Shown here piece after piece: positions 7,889-14,990 of a stretch of 64,000 nucleotides of DNA. Both the position numbers and the translations under genes were made by a program. This DNA comes from Acidobacteriota bacterium (lineage in GTDB: Bacteria; Acidobacteriota; Aminicenantia; Aminicenantales; Saccharicenantaceae): NCBI GenBank assembly GCA_039683095.1, contig JBDKSB010000007.1, forward strand, positions 25,491 to 89,490, read 5' to 3'. Position 1 is the stretch's first letter; every line of letters starts with the position of its first letter. Under the pieces are notes generated by a model. It did no database searches. It was not told the DNA's origin and saw only the letters and a list, made by a program, of their open reading frames with translations.

Positions 7889-7925
7889 GCCTCTTCGAGC
7901 ATCTATTTCTACGAGGCGTGATCCT
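7889..7925 (-). repeat. Shared leader element, copy 3
   Basis: Minus strand: GGATCACGCCTCGTAGAAATA then GATGCTCGAAGAGGC. This is the closest match to the copy at 3155-3191, sharing CGCCTCGTAGA.ATAG. It sits in the 91-bp gap before the gene at 7397-7861. Confidence 0.6.
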
Positions 7926-7952
7926 AAAGAAGAGAAAGCGGGTCTTGGTGAA

Positions 7953-8738
7953 CTAGCTGATCTGCGTGCTTGCCTTTGCTTTTAAGATCTCCTCGGCTTC
8001 CTTCAGGCCCGGCGCGAGAATACGCAACCGATCATTCCCGTCATTGTCTACAACTGATAAAATCCTCTGCACTGCCATTCGCGCGTTATCTGGCGTGAAC
8101 TGATTTCGCGTGATGGTATCAATGAGGTCTTGTTTAGATAATCTCCGCGGATGATAGTGAGCCAAAGCCAAGAGCGCTACGTCTCTTGCAGTCTTCTTTC
8201 TGAGGTGGAAATAGACGCGGCCATCAATTTCTTCTATAGAGGGATACTTCTTAGCAGTCAGAGAATCAACTAGTGCTTTTGCCTCTTCGGTATGCATGAC
8301 GCCCTTTTGGGAAAGGCGCATCAACTCAGCAAGAACCCACGAGCATGTAGGCACTGCGACACCAGCGTCCATTTCGTTCGGATCAATGTCCCCGGGATCA
8401 TGTCGGCCTCCACGGTTACTTGCAATATCATAAATGAACCGGCAGGCTCGGGGGGTCAAGACTCTAATACTGTCGTCGTACGTTCCACGAGGTAGGTTCT
8501 CTAGCCCATTAATGATCGTATCCGCACTAAATCCTCTTCCTGAGGGCAGGGTGTTTCCTACATGAATACATAGGGCCTTCAATACGGCCTCGACAAACTT
8601 CCCTACTTTAAAGAGACAGTTTTCCCACCTGCCAGCCTGGAACTCACTAACAAGAATGGTATAGTGGCGAAACGCGGCCGAAATGTTTTTCTTGGGAAAA
8701 TGGGGAACTAGGAGCTCTTGTATACGTATCTTAGCCAT
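7953..8738 (-). CDS. Unknown protein, third gene of a tight operon, HEPN-like region
   Basis: 261 residues, soluble. The N-terminal half is helical (SEFQAGRWENCLFKVGKFVEAVLKALCIHVG) and leads to ACRFIYDIASNRGGRHDPGDIDPNEMD and WVLAELMRL. An Arg plus His in a helix after a helical bundle recalls HEPN and TIGR02391-type domains, though the spacing (R-x3-H) is shorter than the classical R-x4-6-H. The C-terminal part (KKTARDVALLALAHYHPRRLSKQDL) may be winged-helix. The start overlaps the upstream stop by 8 bases. HEPN proteins are often RNases in defence or toxin systems; that role is only a hypothesis here. Confidence 0.65.
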   Translation of the reverse strand: MAKIRIQELLVPHFPKKNISAAFRHYTILVSEFQAGRWENCLFKVGKFVEAVLKALCIHVGNTLPSGRGFSADTIINGLENLPRGTYDDSIRVLTPRACRFIYDIASNRGGRHDPGDIDPNEMDAGVAVPTCSWVLAELMRLSQKGVMHTEEAKALVDSLTAKKYPSIEEIDGRVYFHLRKKTARDVALLALAHYHPRRLSKQDLIDTITRNQFTPDNARMAVQRILSVVDNDGNDRLRILAPGLKEAEEILKAKASTQIS

Positions 8739-9174
8739 TGGCCTTAGGGAATATCTTTTTCCAATTTGGCCGCAGGAAGTAGACGCCCTTTTTCTTGGAA
8801 TTGACCCAATCGTTTTCTATTGCCCGCCCAGGGTAACTGGGATGAAACGCCATGCCCAATAGGGTGGCCGACTTCATTTTGCTCCACTGTTTTTCAATGT
8901 CCTTGGAAGCGACCTCCGCCTTTTCATCACCCTTTGCGAGGTAGCTAAGAAGAAGGGCGAACTTTGCTGGACCGCCCATTCCTTTGGCGTAACTCTTGAT
9001 GAACGCTCGTATCGGCTTGCCAAAATCGGGACTCAGTTCCTTCGGTTTCTGATCATGGGGTACATTTCTTTTTGTTGAGCGGTGCGCTGGCGCCGAGTCC
9101 TCCACGCTCTTGAGACACTTATCAGCAAGAGCCTTGATCTGCTGGAGATAAGATACAAACTCGTCTTTATCCAT
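8731..9174 (-). CDS. Unknown protein, second gene of the operon, possible DNA-binding
   Basis: 147 residues from the ATG at 9174, preceded by AGGAGG inside the end of the upstream gene; that gene stops only 4 bases before. The N-terminal third is charged (MDKDEFVSYLQQIKALADKCLK), then GKPIRAFIKSYAKGMGGPAKFALLLSYLAKG, and KSATLLGMAFHPSYPGRAIENDWVNSKK ending in GVYFLRPNWKKIF. The last part reads like a winged-helix with a final beta hairpin. I recall similar unnamed bacterial and archaeal proteins but no assigned function. Confidence 0.7.
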   Translation of the reverse strand: MDKDEFVSYLQQIKALADKCLKSVEDSAPAHRSTKRNVPHDQKPKELSPDFGKPIRAFIKSYAKGMGGPAKFALLLSYLAKGDEKAEVASKDIEKQWSKMKSATLLGMAFHPSYPGRAIENDWVNSKKKGVYFLRPNWKKIFPKANG

Positions 9175-9178
9175 ATAT

Positions 9179-9499
9179 TCACTTCCTCCTAACAAATACG
9201 TTTCGTCCGCCTTCCTTTAGTAACACGAGTGGACCTCGACGTGTTGAAAGTCCCTTAAGGGCCATATCAACAGCCTGTCTGCTCCAATGGTAACCATTCT
9301 TGGTAAGAGCATCCCAGACTTCACCGAGTTTTCTTTTTTCGCTGAAAAATCCCTTGGAAATAAGGAAGCGTACTCCCCCCGTGGCTCCACTATAGCTCTC
9401 CGCTTTCTTATCGGGATTCGGCTTCGCTTTCCTAACGAATACTGCGTCTTCAAGACGAGCTATCCGCGCCTCAAGAGCCTTTATTGCTTCGTCTGACAT
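9179..9499 (-). CDS. Coiled-coil plus winged-helix-like protein, first gene of operon
   Basis: 106 residues. A short coiled coil (IKALEARIARLEDAVFV) is followed by GGVRFLISKGFFSEKRKLGEVWDALTKNGYHWSRQAVDMALKGL and RRGPLVLLKEGGRNVFVRRK, a pattern that fits a winged-helix fold with a terminal hairpin. I recall similar archaeal small proteins of unknown function. The start follows a strong AAGGAGGTG. It leads a three-gene unit (4-base gap, then 8-base overlap), so the three products are likely made together and may act together. Confidence 0.7.
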   Translation of the reverse strand: MSDEAIKALEARIARLEDAVFVRKAKPNPDKKAESYSGATGGVRFLISKGFFSEKRKLGEVWDALTKNGYHWSRQAVDMALKGLSTRRGPLVLLKEGGRNVFVRRK

Positions 9500-9638
9500 C
9501 CCCAGGCACCTCCTTAGAGATGAACTATTGATGAAAGCGTACTGCTAACTTATTGTTAATTCAAGCCTTTTTTGGCTCTCCCCGCCCGTATGCTGGTAGA
9601 ACAGAGGCAGGGCTGGTATTAGGGGTGGTTCGCCAATA

Positions 9639-9656
9639 GCCAGCCTCGGCGCTGGC
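9639..9656. terminator. Hairpin after the 3-prime end of the gene at 9666
   Basis: A perfect 6-bp stem GCCAGC/GCTGGC with a 6-base loop lies 10 bases past the stop of the minus-strand gene. There is no U-run, so termination is only possible. The rest of 9500-9665 has a small AGCC-T6-GGCT hairpin (9564-9577) and no gene. Confidence 0.3.
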
Positions 9657-9665
9657 GGCATGTAG

Positions 9666-10337
9666 TTAACGAATTATCTCACCCATCATGGACATTATTT
9701 CTTCAGAATATATGCCAAAAAGGAACTCTTCAATTTCCCGGTCGGTCAGGTTGGCACTCTCAGGGTCGTTTCTCGTCTTGACCCAAGCAGCACGGTAAGT
9801 TTCCGTCTTTTTAAATAGCTCGAATTGGGCTTTGCGAAATTTGTTGAACGCCCGCCTGCTACCCCGCCATTCCTTTATAATCTCCCCCTTGCTAACCCAG
9901 AGTATCCAATAGCTCGAATATTCGGAGGCATACCCCATCATCACTCGCTTAACTAATTTGCCCGTTGGCACAATGATGTGGCCGCTAAACCATTCGGCAA
10001 AGACTTCACGTTGTCCTGGGAATATTTCACTCAGGACGGAACGCCACCTATTCTCTTCCGGCCCCTCCATTGAGGCGAGAATTCGAATATCGGTAATGAC
10101 AAGTTTCTTATTCTTGAACTCCCAAGATGCAACATATCCGCGCCATAAGCCGGTCGAATGAATCCGAGATCTCGGGCGGCTGTCGGGATGCTGTTCGAGG
10201 TAACGCTCAAGAGGATTAGTTTGGATTTTGTACTTCTTTCCCTCGTGAGTTAGTATGTCGCCTTGCTGCGCAGTCCCAAAAACGAACTGACCGCAGATCC
10301 CCACGAATAACAGAAGTGTGAGTAGAATGCGCCGCAC
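9666..10337 (-). CDS. Exported protein of unknown function
   Basis: 223 residues with a clear Sec signal peptide (RRILLTLLLFVGICGQFVFGTA). The start is GTG at 10337 with GGGAGGAG before it. The mature part begins GDILTHEGKKYKIQTNPLERYLE, followed by STGLWRGYVASWEFKNKKLVITDIRIL. I recall other exported bacterial proteins with this pattern but no function. The C-terminal half is helical and basic (FNKFRKAQFELFKKTETYRAAWVKTRND). It follows the small gene at 10367 by 29 bases and is probably co-transcribed with it. Confidence 0.7.
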   Translation of the reverse strand: MRRILLTLLLFVGICGQFVFGTAQQGDILTHEGKKYKIQTNPLERYLEQHPDSRPRSRIHSTGLWRGYVASWEFKNKKLVITDIRILASMEGPEENRWRSVLSEIFPGQREVFAEWFSGHIIVPTGKLVKRVMMGYASEYSSYWILWVSKGEIIKEWRGSRRAFNKFRKAQFELFKKTETYRAAWVKTRNDPESANLTDREIEEFLFGIYSEEIMSMMGEIIR

Positions 10338-10366
10338 GTTACTCCTCCCTTTATTGAGCTAAGGAA

Positions 10367-10762
10367 CTACCTAGCCTTGCCATCCTTCCTGGCCACCAAT
10401 GGGATTAGTGCAAGCCTTGGCCGATTCCTTTCCTTATCCCACGAAATCGTGATGGTGTATTGCTTCAACGTAGTCCTGACATAGCGGTTTTGCTTCGCCG
10501 TCCTGTAAAGTGTCAGCTGCGCTTGAAGTTCATCTCCCGGCTCATATAGATCGGGTCGGGTAGATTTGGGTGTGATCTTCACTATCTTGCCTTCGGCAAT
10601 CAACTTCGTTATCTCCGCCAGTGAATAAAGCCGGTATCCCAGCCCTGGCTCCCTCTTAATTCGATAGCCATACTTCCTCAGCTGGATCGGAGTGAAGAGC
10701 TCTTCGTCTTCGAAGAATACATTAGGGAACGGCGGATAGTCATTCTCCTTCTTTTCGGTCAT
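10367..10762 (-). CDS. Small soluble protein, unknown
   Basis: 131 residues from the ATG at 10762, chosen because GGGAGGA lies just upstream; the longer frame has a poor Arg-rich extension. The sequence is hydrophilic with FTPIQLRKYGYRIKREPGLGYRLYSLAEITKLIAEGKIV, which could be a MerR-like or winged-helix fragment, followed by beta-rich segments. No recognised family. Its leader is the second long form of the shared leader. Confidence 0.6.
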   Translation of the reverse strand: MTEKKENDYPPFPNVFFEDEELFTPIQLRKYGYRIKREPGLGYRLYSLAEITKLIAEGKIVKITPKSTRPDLYEPGDELQAQLTLYRTAKQNRYVRTTLKQYTITISWDKERNRPRLALIPLVARKDGKAR

Positions 10763-10870
10763 GCTTTCCTCCCGGCTAACTCTGATCCTAACAAAACCGG
10801 CCCGGCCATTACAATCAGACCCCTTTTCCGCCCCCTCCGCTCGCCTCAGCGACGTGATCTCCCGCCTAAC
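10763..10870 (-). repeat. Shared leader, long form, copy B
   Basis: Minus strand order: GGAGATCACG, GCGGAGGGGGCGGAAAAGG, TGATTGTAATGG, GGTTTTGTTAGGAT, AGTTAGC, then the ribosome site. This matches the leader at 3795-3904 block for block, and its first part resembles the short copies at 3155, 7347 and 7889. Confidence 0.6.
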
Positions 10871-11040
10871 CATATCCTAAGACTGGTTTAGAATCGTTCG
10901 CCTCGTATACGCGATCCTGCGAAAGCCGACGCCTCCTCCTCCGTCGCGCCTGCGGCGCTCCGTCGTCCTCGGCATCGACTTTCTCCGGACGACAGTGCAA
11001 GAACAGACGCTTCTTCTGGCCTGATCAGATTCTTTTTCAC

Positions 11041-11077
11041 TGCCCGCTTCGGGCAGTCATCCGCCGCTTCGGCGGAT
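11041..11077. repeat. Twin CTTCG-loop hairpins
   Basis: Two perfect hairpins stand 3 bases apart: TGCCC-GCTTC-GGGCA (11041-11055) and ATCCGCC-GCTTC-GGCGGAT (11059-11077). Both have the stable CTTCG type of loop. Paired hairpins of this kind recall REP sequences. Nothing codes here: the open frame on the minus strand at 10888-11097 is low-complexity and not credible. Confidence 0.6.
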
Positions 11078-11191
11078 GTGCCATCCTCTCCCGGCATGGA
11101 CGTTTCTTATCCGTCCTGCCCGAGTTAATATCTATTTAATATATTACCCTCCCTGCATCTCATTGACTATGAACACGCTTACAGTGATTTG

Positions 11192-11243
11192 ACTCAGTAA
11201 GAATGAAAAGTCAGAGCCAAAAACTCAGTAAAAACGAAAAGTC
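11192..11243. repeat. Paired 21-bp direct repeats, iteron-like
   Basis: ACTCAGTAAGAATGAAAAGTC at 11192-11212 recurs at 11223-11243 with two changes, a 31-bp period (about three helical turns). An AT-rich tract (TTAATATCTATTTAATATAT and more, about 11125-11147) lies 45 bp to the left, and a possible replication-initiator gene lies just to the right. Iterons plus an AT-rich region define many plasmid origins; alternatively these are operators for the flanking genes. Two copies are few for an origin. Confidence 0.5.
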
Positions 11244-11277
11244 GCTTGATCGGTCTGCTAATCCGATAGAATCGTGA

Positions 11278-12357
11278 TTAGTGTGACTGAGCCGCTCGAA
11301 CCTTTTCCTGGCGGAAGTGACTCATGAGAAGACGTTTGATCTCTTTCTTGCTGGCCTTCAGGACCCAGATCCGCTCCTGTCCCACGCCCCCACGAAGCCG
11401 CTCGGTCGTCTTGTCGCGTCGCCAGTCCACGGCGGTCGTGATCTCAGAAAGATACTTCTCGATGTACTCGGGCTGGAACTTGACGGGCGTCTCAGAATAG
11501 CCGAGCACCCGGCAAGCCACCGGGTAGGTCAGCCACCAGCCTCCCCTCCTGAGCACAAAAGGAAGACCCTGGCGGTATAACAGCTGAGCCCCTTTGGACA
11601 TTTTATATGCAATCTTTGCGATCTCAAGGAGCCGATGGTAGGACTGGTTGTTCAGGATGAGTTCGGAGAATCTAGGTGCCAATCGGCCCGAGAAGATCAG
11701 ATCCTCCCTGCCACTTTCTTTTCCGGGTCGTCCACGGCGCTTCACTATCTGCACGTCCCAGTCCATGATAAACTGCGTTCCTCGGATGGTAACGACCTTC
11801 TTCCAACCCTTCTTCTTATCCTTCTCCTCCCAAACGTGATACTGACTCAACGTCCAATTCAGCAAGCATGCGAAGGCTTGGATCAATTCTGAGAAGCTGA
11901 CCTTGCGTCCGGTGGCCTTTCTGACCTCAGACATAGAGAGCTCGAACTTCAGGATGTGCTCCTCCCCCCCCGGCGAAATGATCACCTTGTCGGCGATGTG
12001 CCGTTTTGGGTTCCTTATAATCGGATTTAGTAGGGCTTCCAGGAACCAGATCGCCGTCAACGGCAGTGCCTGAGGATTCACGTTGCCCGTTTCCGGGTTA
12101 ACCGGCAAGTGAGCCCAGTGGAGGGACTGGTCCTTCAAGAGCGGCCTGTTCTCCCTCTCCTCTTTAAGACGTCGCTCCTCCTCCTGTAATCTCACTAATT
12201 GCCGCGTGTACCAGGAGAGGATGTCCAGCGGTTTGCTGCCAGGAGTCGGCCGGGATAGCCACATTTGAATGTAGCCCCAGTAGGCCTTGTCCTCTAATGC
12301 TTCCTCGGTCAGGTAGGGCCAAAGTTGAATTGCCCTTCCCTTACTTACGTCGATCAT
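11278..12357 (-). CDS. Unknown protein, possible winged-helix replication initiator
   Basis: 359 residues from the ATG at 12357, preferred because CAGGAG precedes it; an ATG 11 codons upstream has no ribosome site. After an N-terminal helical, charged region (LVRLQEEERRLKEERENR) comes ILKFELSMSEVRKATGRKVSFSELIQAFACLLNWTLSQYHVWEE, then a basic beta stretch (RGTQFIMDWDVQIVKRRGRPGK), and SYHRLLEIAKIAYKMSKGAQLLYRQGLPFVLRR. Alternating helices and short strands with basic patches recall plasmid Rep_3/RepA initiators, and iteron-like repeats lie next to its 3-prime end. No single motif proves this; treat the function as open. Confidence 0.6.
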   Translation of the reverse strand: MIDVSKGRAIQLWPYLTEEALEDKAYWGYIQMWLSRPTPGSKPLDILSWYTRQLVRLQEEERRLKEERENRPLLKDQSLHWAHLPVNPETGNVNPQALPLTAIWFLEALLNPIIRNPKRHIADKVIISPGGEEHILKFELSMSEVRKATGRKVSFSELIQAFACLLNWTLSQYHVWEEKDKKKGWKKVVTIRGTQFIMDWDVQIVKRRGRPGKESGREDLIFSGRLAPRFSELILNNQSYHRLLEIAKIAYKMSKGAQLLYRQGLPFVLRRGGWWLTYPVACRVLGYSETPVKFQPEYIEKYLSEITTAVDWRRDKTTERLRGGVGQERIWVLKASKKEIKRLLMSHFRQEKVRAAQSH

Positions 12358-12818
12358 CCTACGCTCCTGCCGGGCACAAACTAGGGTCATACACCCTGAT
12401 TAGTCGCCCGAGAGATTGGATGTGGAGTGTCAGGTCAAGATGCCTGATCACATTTAGATAAGCTAATAGTTTGGGACCCCACTGTTTTTCCCGTCTTTCC
12501 CTGGCAAGTCAGCAGATTACGGTCGTCTGCTGGCACACCGTTCGTCAGACCTAAGCGAGATTGGGCACAATTGCCGGCTCATTAGACGAACTGCTCTTTG
12601 ACAACAGAGGCGCTTCCCCCACCGAGGCGGCCAGGTTGCTCATCCCATTCTCTTGTTGCATAATCATGGTTAGGGCGAAACGTAATGAAGATAGCCGAAC
12701 ACAGGGCATCCTCAGTAAGGGTCCGTTTCCCTTATCGGCTGAGTGGCAACGGACCTGCGCGGACGTCGAGAAGGCCATCGGCTAAGCGGACTGGCTTCAT
12801 GGGGTTCACCGGCTCGAC
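12358..12818. other. Intergenic boundary between island and backbone
   Basis: Four hundred and sixty bases without a credible gene; the short frames on both strands look random. I see no tRNA, inverted repeat or promoter I would defend. Base composition and gene orientation change here, so it may be the junction of the accessory island. Confidence 0.4.
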
Positions 12819-13949
12819 ATGAAACGAACTGCCGCCGCTCTCTCGATCCTTTTCTGCCTGGGAGGGGTGCAAGCTCAGGAAACCGAAACCTACGTATTGC
12901 GCCAGGCCGTCTCGAATCGCGAGACGATCGTCTACACGCGCGTCATCCGCTTCGACGACCAGAAGCATCTGTTCCACGTTCGGGACTACTACGAGGACGG
13001 ACAAATCCAGATGGACGCCTTCTACTCCTCCTTCGACAAACTGGTGAAGGAGGACTATCAGTGCAACTACCGCTCGAACACCAAGGAAGGGCCGTATAAG
13101 GAATGGCACAGGAACGGGCGCGCGAGATTCAAGGGCCATTTCACGCGGGGAAGGCTGAACGGCGCGAGCACCGACTGGTACGAGAGCGGGCGGAAGGAGG
13201 CGGAGCAGAACTGGCTCAGCGGACAGTTGCACGGCCGGGTCAGATATTGGTCCGAGAAAGGAGACCTGCAGTTCGATTCGACGTTCGAGCACGGCATGAA
13301 CCAGCATCGCAGGAACGTCAGCTATCGATACCTGTCCTACCTCCCCAAGGGCTATGAGGCGGACGCCGTCAGGAAGTGGCCGCTCGTAATCTACCTGCAC
13401 GGAGGTTCGGATAGAGGGACCGATCTGAAGAAGCTGTACTCATCCGGGATCCCCGATCAGGTGTACAGGGGACGGGAGTTCCAGTTCATCATGCTCGCCC
13501 CGCAATGTCCCGAGCATCTCAGGTGGTCGACCGATGACTGGTTCGGGAACTTCTACAAGGAAGTGACCGCCCGGTACAGGATCGACGCCGACAGGGTCTA
13601 TCTGACCGGGCCGAGCCTGGGCGGTTCGGGCACCTGGTACATCGCCGCCCGTTATCCCGAGGCGTTCGCGGCCATCGCGCCGATCAGCGGCTTCACGAGC
13701 CATCTCGATTACATCGACAAGAACATCGACAAGCTGCTCGACATGCCTGTCTGGGCCTTCCACGGGAAGCTGGATACGGTCGTGCCTTTCGAAGAAACGG
13801 AGCGGATTGTCAGGAGGCTGGAGGGGAAGAATCAGAACCTGAGATTTTCTGCCGAACCGGATCTCGGCCACTGGATCCACTGGCAGGTCTATCCGGGCCA
13901 GGAGATCTACGACTGGCTCCTGCGCTACGACAGAAGATCGAGAAAGTGA
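12819..13949 (+). CDS. Exported MORN-repeat and esterase fusion
   Basis: 376 residues with a signal peptide ending near VQAQE. Residues about 45-165 contain YwqK/MORN_2-type repeats (YYEDGQIQMDAFY, WHRNGRARFKGHF, WYESGRKEAEQNWLSGQLHGRVRYW). Residues about 170-370 form an alpha/beta hydrolase of the PHB-depolymerase/LpqC esterase type: YLPKGYEA..KWPLVIYLHGG, nucleophile Ser266 in GPSLGGSG, acid Asp319 in HGKLDTVVP, and His351 in LGHWIHW. It probably cleaves ester bonds outside the cytoplasm. MORN_2 repeats fused to an esterase are unusual; they may bind an envelope or partner surface. Confidence 0.8.
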   Translation: MKRTAAALSILFCLGGVQAQETETYVLRQAVSNRETIVYTRVIRFDDQKHLFHVRDYYEDGQIQMDAFYSSFDKLVKEDYQCNYRSNTKEGPYKEWHRNGRARFKGHFTRGRLNGASTDWYESGRKEAEQNWLSGQLHGRVRYWSEKGDLQFDSTFEHGMNQHRRNVSYRYLSYLPKGYEADAVRKWPLVIYLHGGSDRGTDLKKLYSSGIPDQVYRGREFQFIMLAPQCPEHLRWSTDDWFGNFYKEVTARYRIDADRVYLTGPSLGGSGTWYIAARYPEAFAAIAPISGFTSHLDYIDKNIDKLLDMPVWAFHGKLDTVVPFEETERIVRRLEGKNQNLRFSAEPDLGHWIHWQVYPGQEIYDWLLRYDRRSRK

Positions 13950-14012
13950 CGGCCCTTGCGCCAGTAAGCCAGACCGGGCAAGAAGCGGATGGTTGCCGGG
14001 GGGCTGATCGGT

Positions 14013-14402
14013 CTACCGCCTCTCGGACAGTTCCTGAAGATTATTCCTGATCCACGTATCGGCTTGCGCGGCAATGGCGCTCAATTTATCCATGAGCGCA
14101 ATGACTTCATTGATATAGAGCTTGTTCTTCTCTGAATACGTACGATGGTTTTCCAGTTTTTCCTTGTCCCCGTTTAATGTGGTCTGATAGAGATCCCTCA
14201 TCGCTTCAATTTGCCCGCGGGGAGGCATCCTTTTCCTGGCCAAATAGCCAAGCGTTCCCGCTATAAGATCATCATCGAGGTCGAGACTATCCATGATGTC
14301 CGATAAGAACTCATCCTTGTCAAGCGGCTCCATGCGGGGCCATGTTATTTTTTCCAGCTGCACCAATAGGCTTCGGGGATCCGCAGCCGTAATTGAGCTC
14401 AT
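14013..14402 (-). CDS. Small helical protein, unknown
   Basis: 129 residues from the ATG at 14402, which has GGAGAG six bases upstream. It is hydrophilic and almost wholly helical, ending in MDKLSAIAAQADTWIRNNLQELSERR. There is no signal peptide or known motif. It lies next to a transglutaminase fragment on the same strand. Real coding is likely but the function is unknown. Confidence 0.5.
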   Translation of the reverse strand: MSSITAADPRSLLVQLEKITWPRMEPLDKDEFLSDIMDSLDLDDDLIAGTLGYLARKRMPPRGQIEAMRDLYQTTLNGDKEKLENHRTYSEKNKLYINEVIALMDKLSAIAAQADTWIRNNLQELSERR

Positions 14403-14481
14403 TCCCGTCTCTCCATTCATGGCTCATCCGGTCGCGCGGACCGCGACCGGACTCCGGCGATCTCGCCGGGAGATCCCGGCG

Positions 14482-14916
14482 CTAGTTGCCCCGGCTCGGC
14501 AGCCGCCAGAACCGCCCGGCGTCGGTCGTGTGGATCGCCTCGCCAGTGTCCGGCTTCCACTCCGCGCCCGCCGGCTCGAGGCAGATCCGCAGGGTGACCG
14601 GCTTCGACTCGTAGCCGAATTCGCTGGCCGCGGGCGAGCTGAAGCGGTAGAGGTTCTTGCTCATGTAATGCAGGTACTCTGCCGGGTCGTTCGGCTGCCC
14701 GTTCCAGTTGGTCTCCTTGTTGAGGACGATCTTCTCGTTCCGGACGATGGCTTCGCGCACCTCGGCGATGCTCAGAAGGTCGCCCCGCTCGTTCCGCCAG
14801 TAGGCTTCGAACGATGGGTCCATGTAGAGCCACTTGCCCTGGCTCGGCGCATAGACGATGTTGATCACGTGGCAGTCGGGATCGTCCGCGTACTTCGGCA
14901 GGCAGGTGATATGGCG
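14482..14916 (-). pseudogene. C-terminal fragment of a transglutaminase-like protein
   Basis: The readable part starts at RHITCLPKYADDPDCHVINI (14916 downward) and runs through YAPSQGKWLYMDPSFEAYW to the stop. In transglutaminase-like proteins the His of DCHV and the Asp of MDPSF are two of the three catalytic residues; the catalytic Cys should lie some 30 residues further upstream, where this frame dissolves into Gly/Arg-rich noise. The N-terminal half is therefore missing and the remnant cannot be active. A GTG at 14868 gives a 128-residue open frame, but it starts inside the domain. Confidence 0.7.
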
Positions 14917-14990
14917 GCCACGACTGCCTCGCCCTTCTCCTCTCTCTCCTCGGCCTGAGTAGCCCGACCGCGACGCGCCGTCGGCGCCGC

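Noticed and set aside
3126..10870. Integron cassette array with attC sites
   Set aside because: Arrangement is suggestive, but leaders do not show paired RYYYAAC/GTTRRRY cores, and no integron integrase is in the window.
10888..11097. Minus-strand open frame of 69 codons
   Set aside because: Low-complexity, no ribosome site, and it spans the two CTTCG hairpins.
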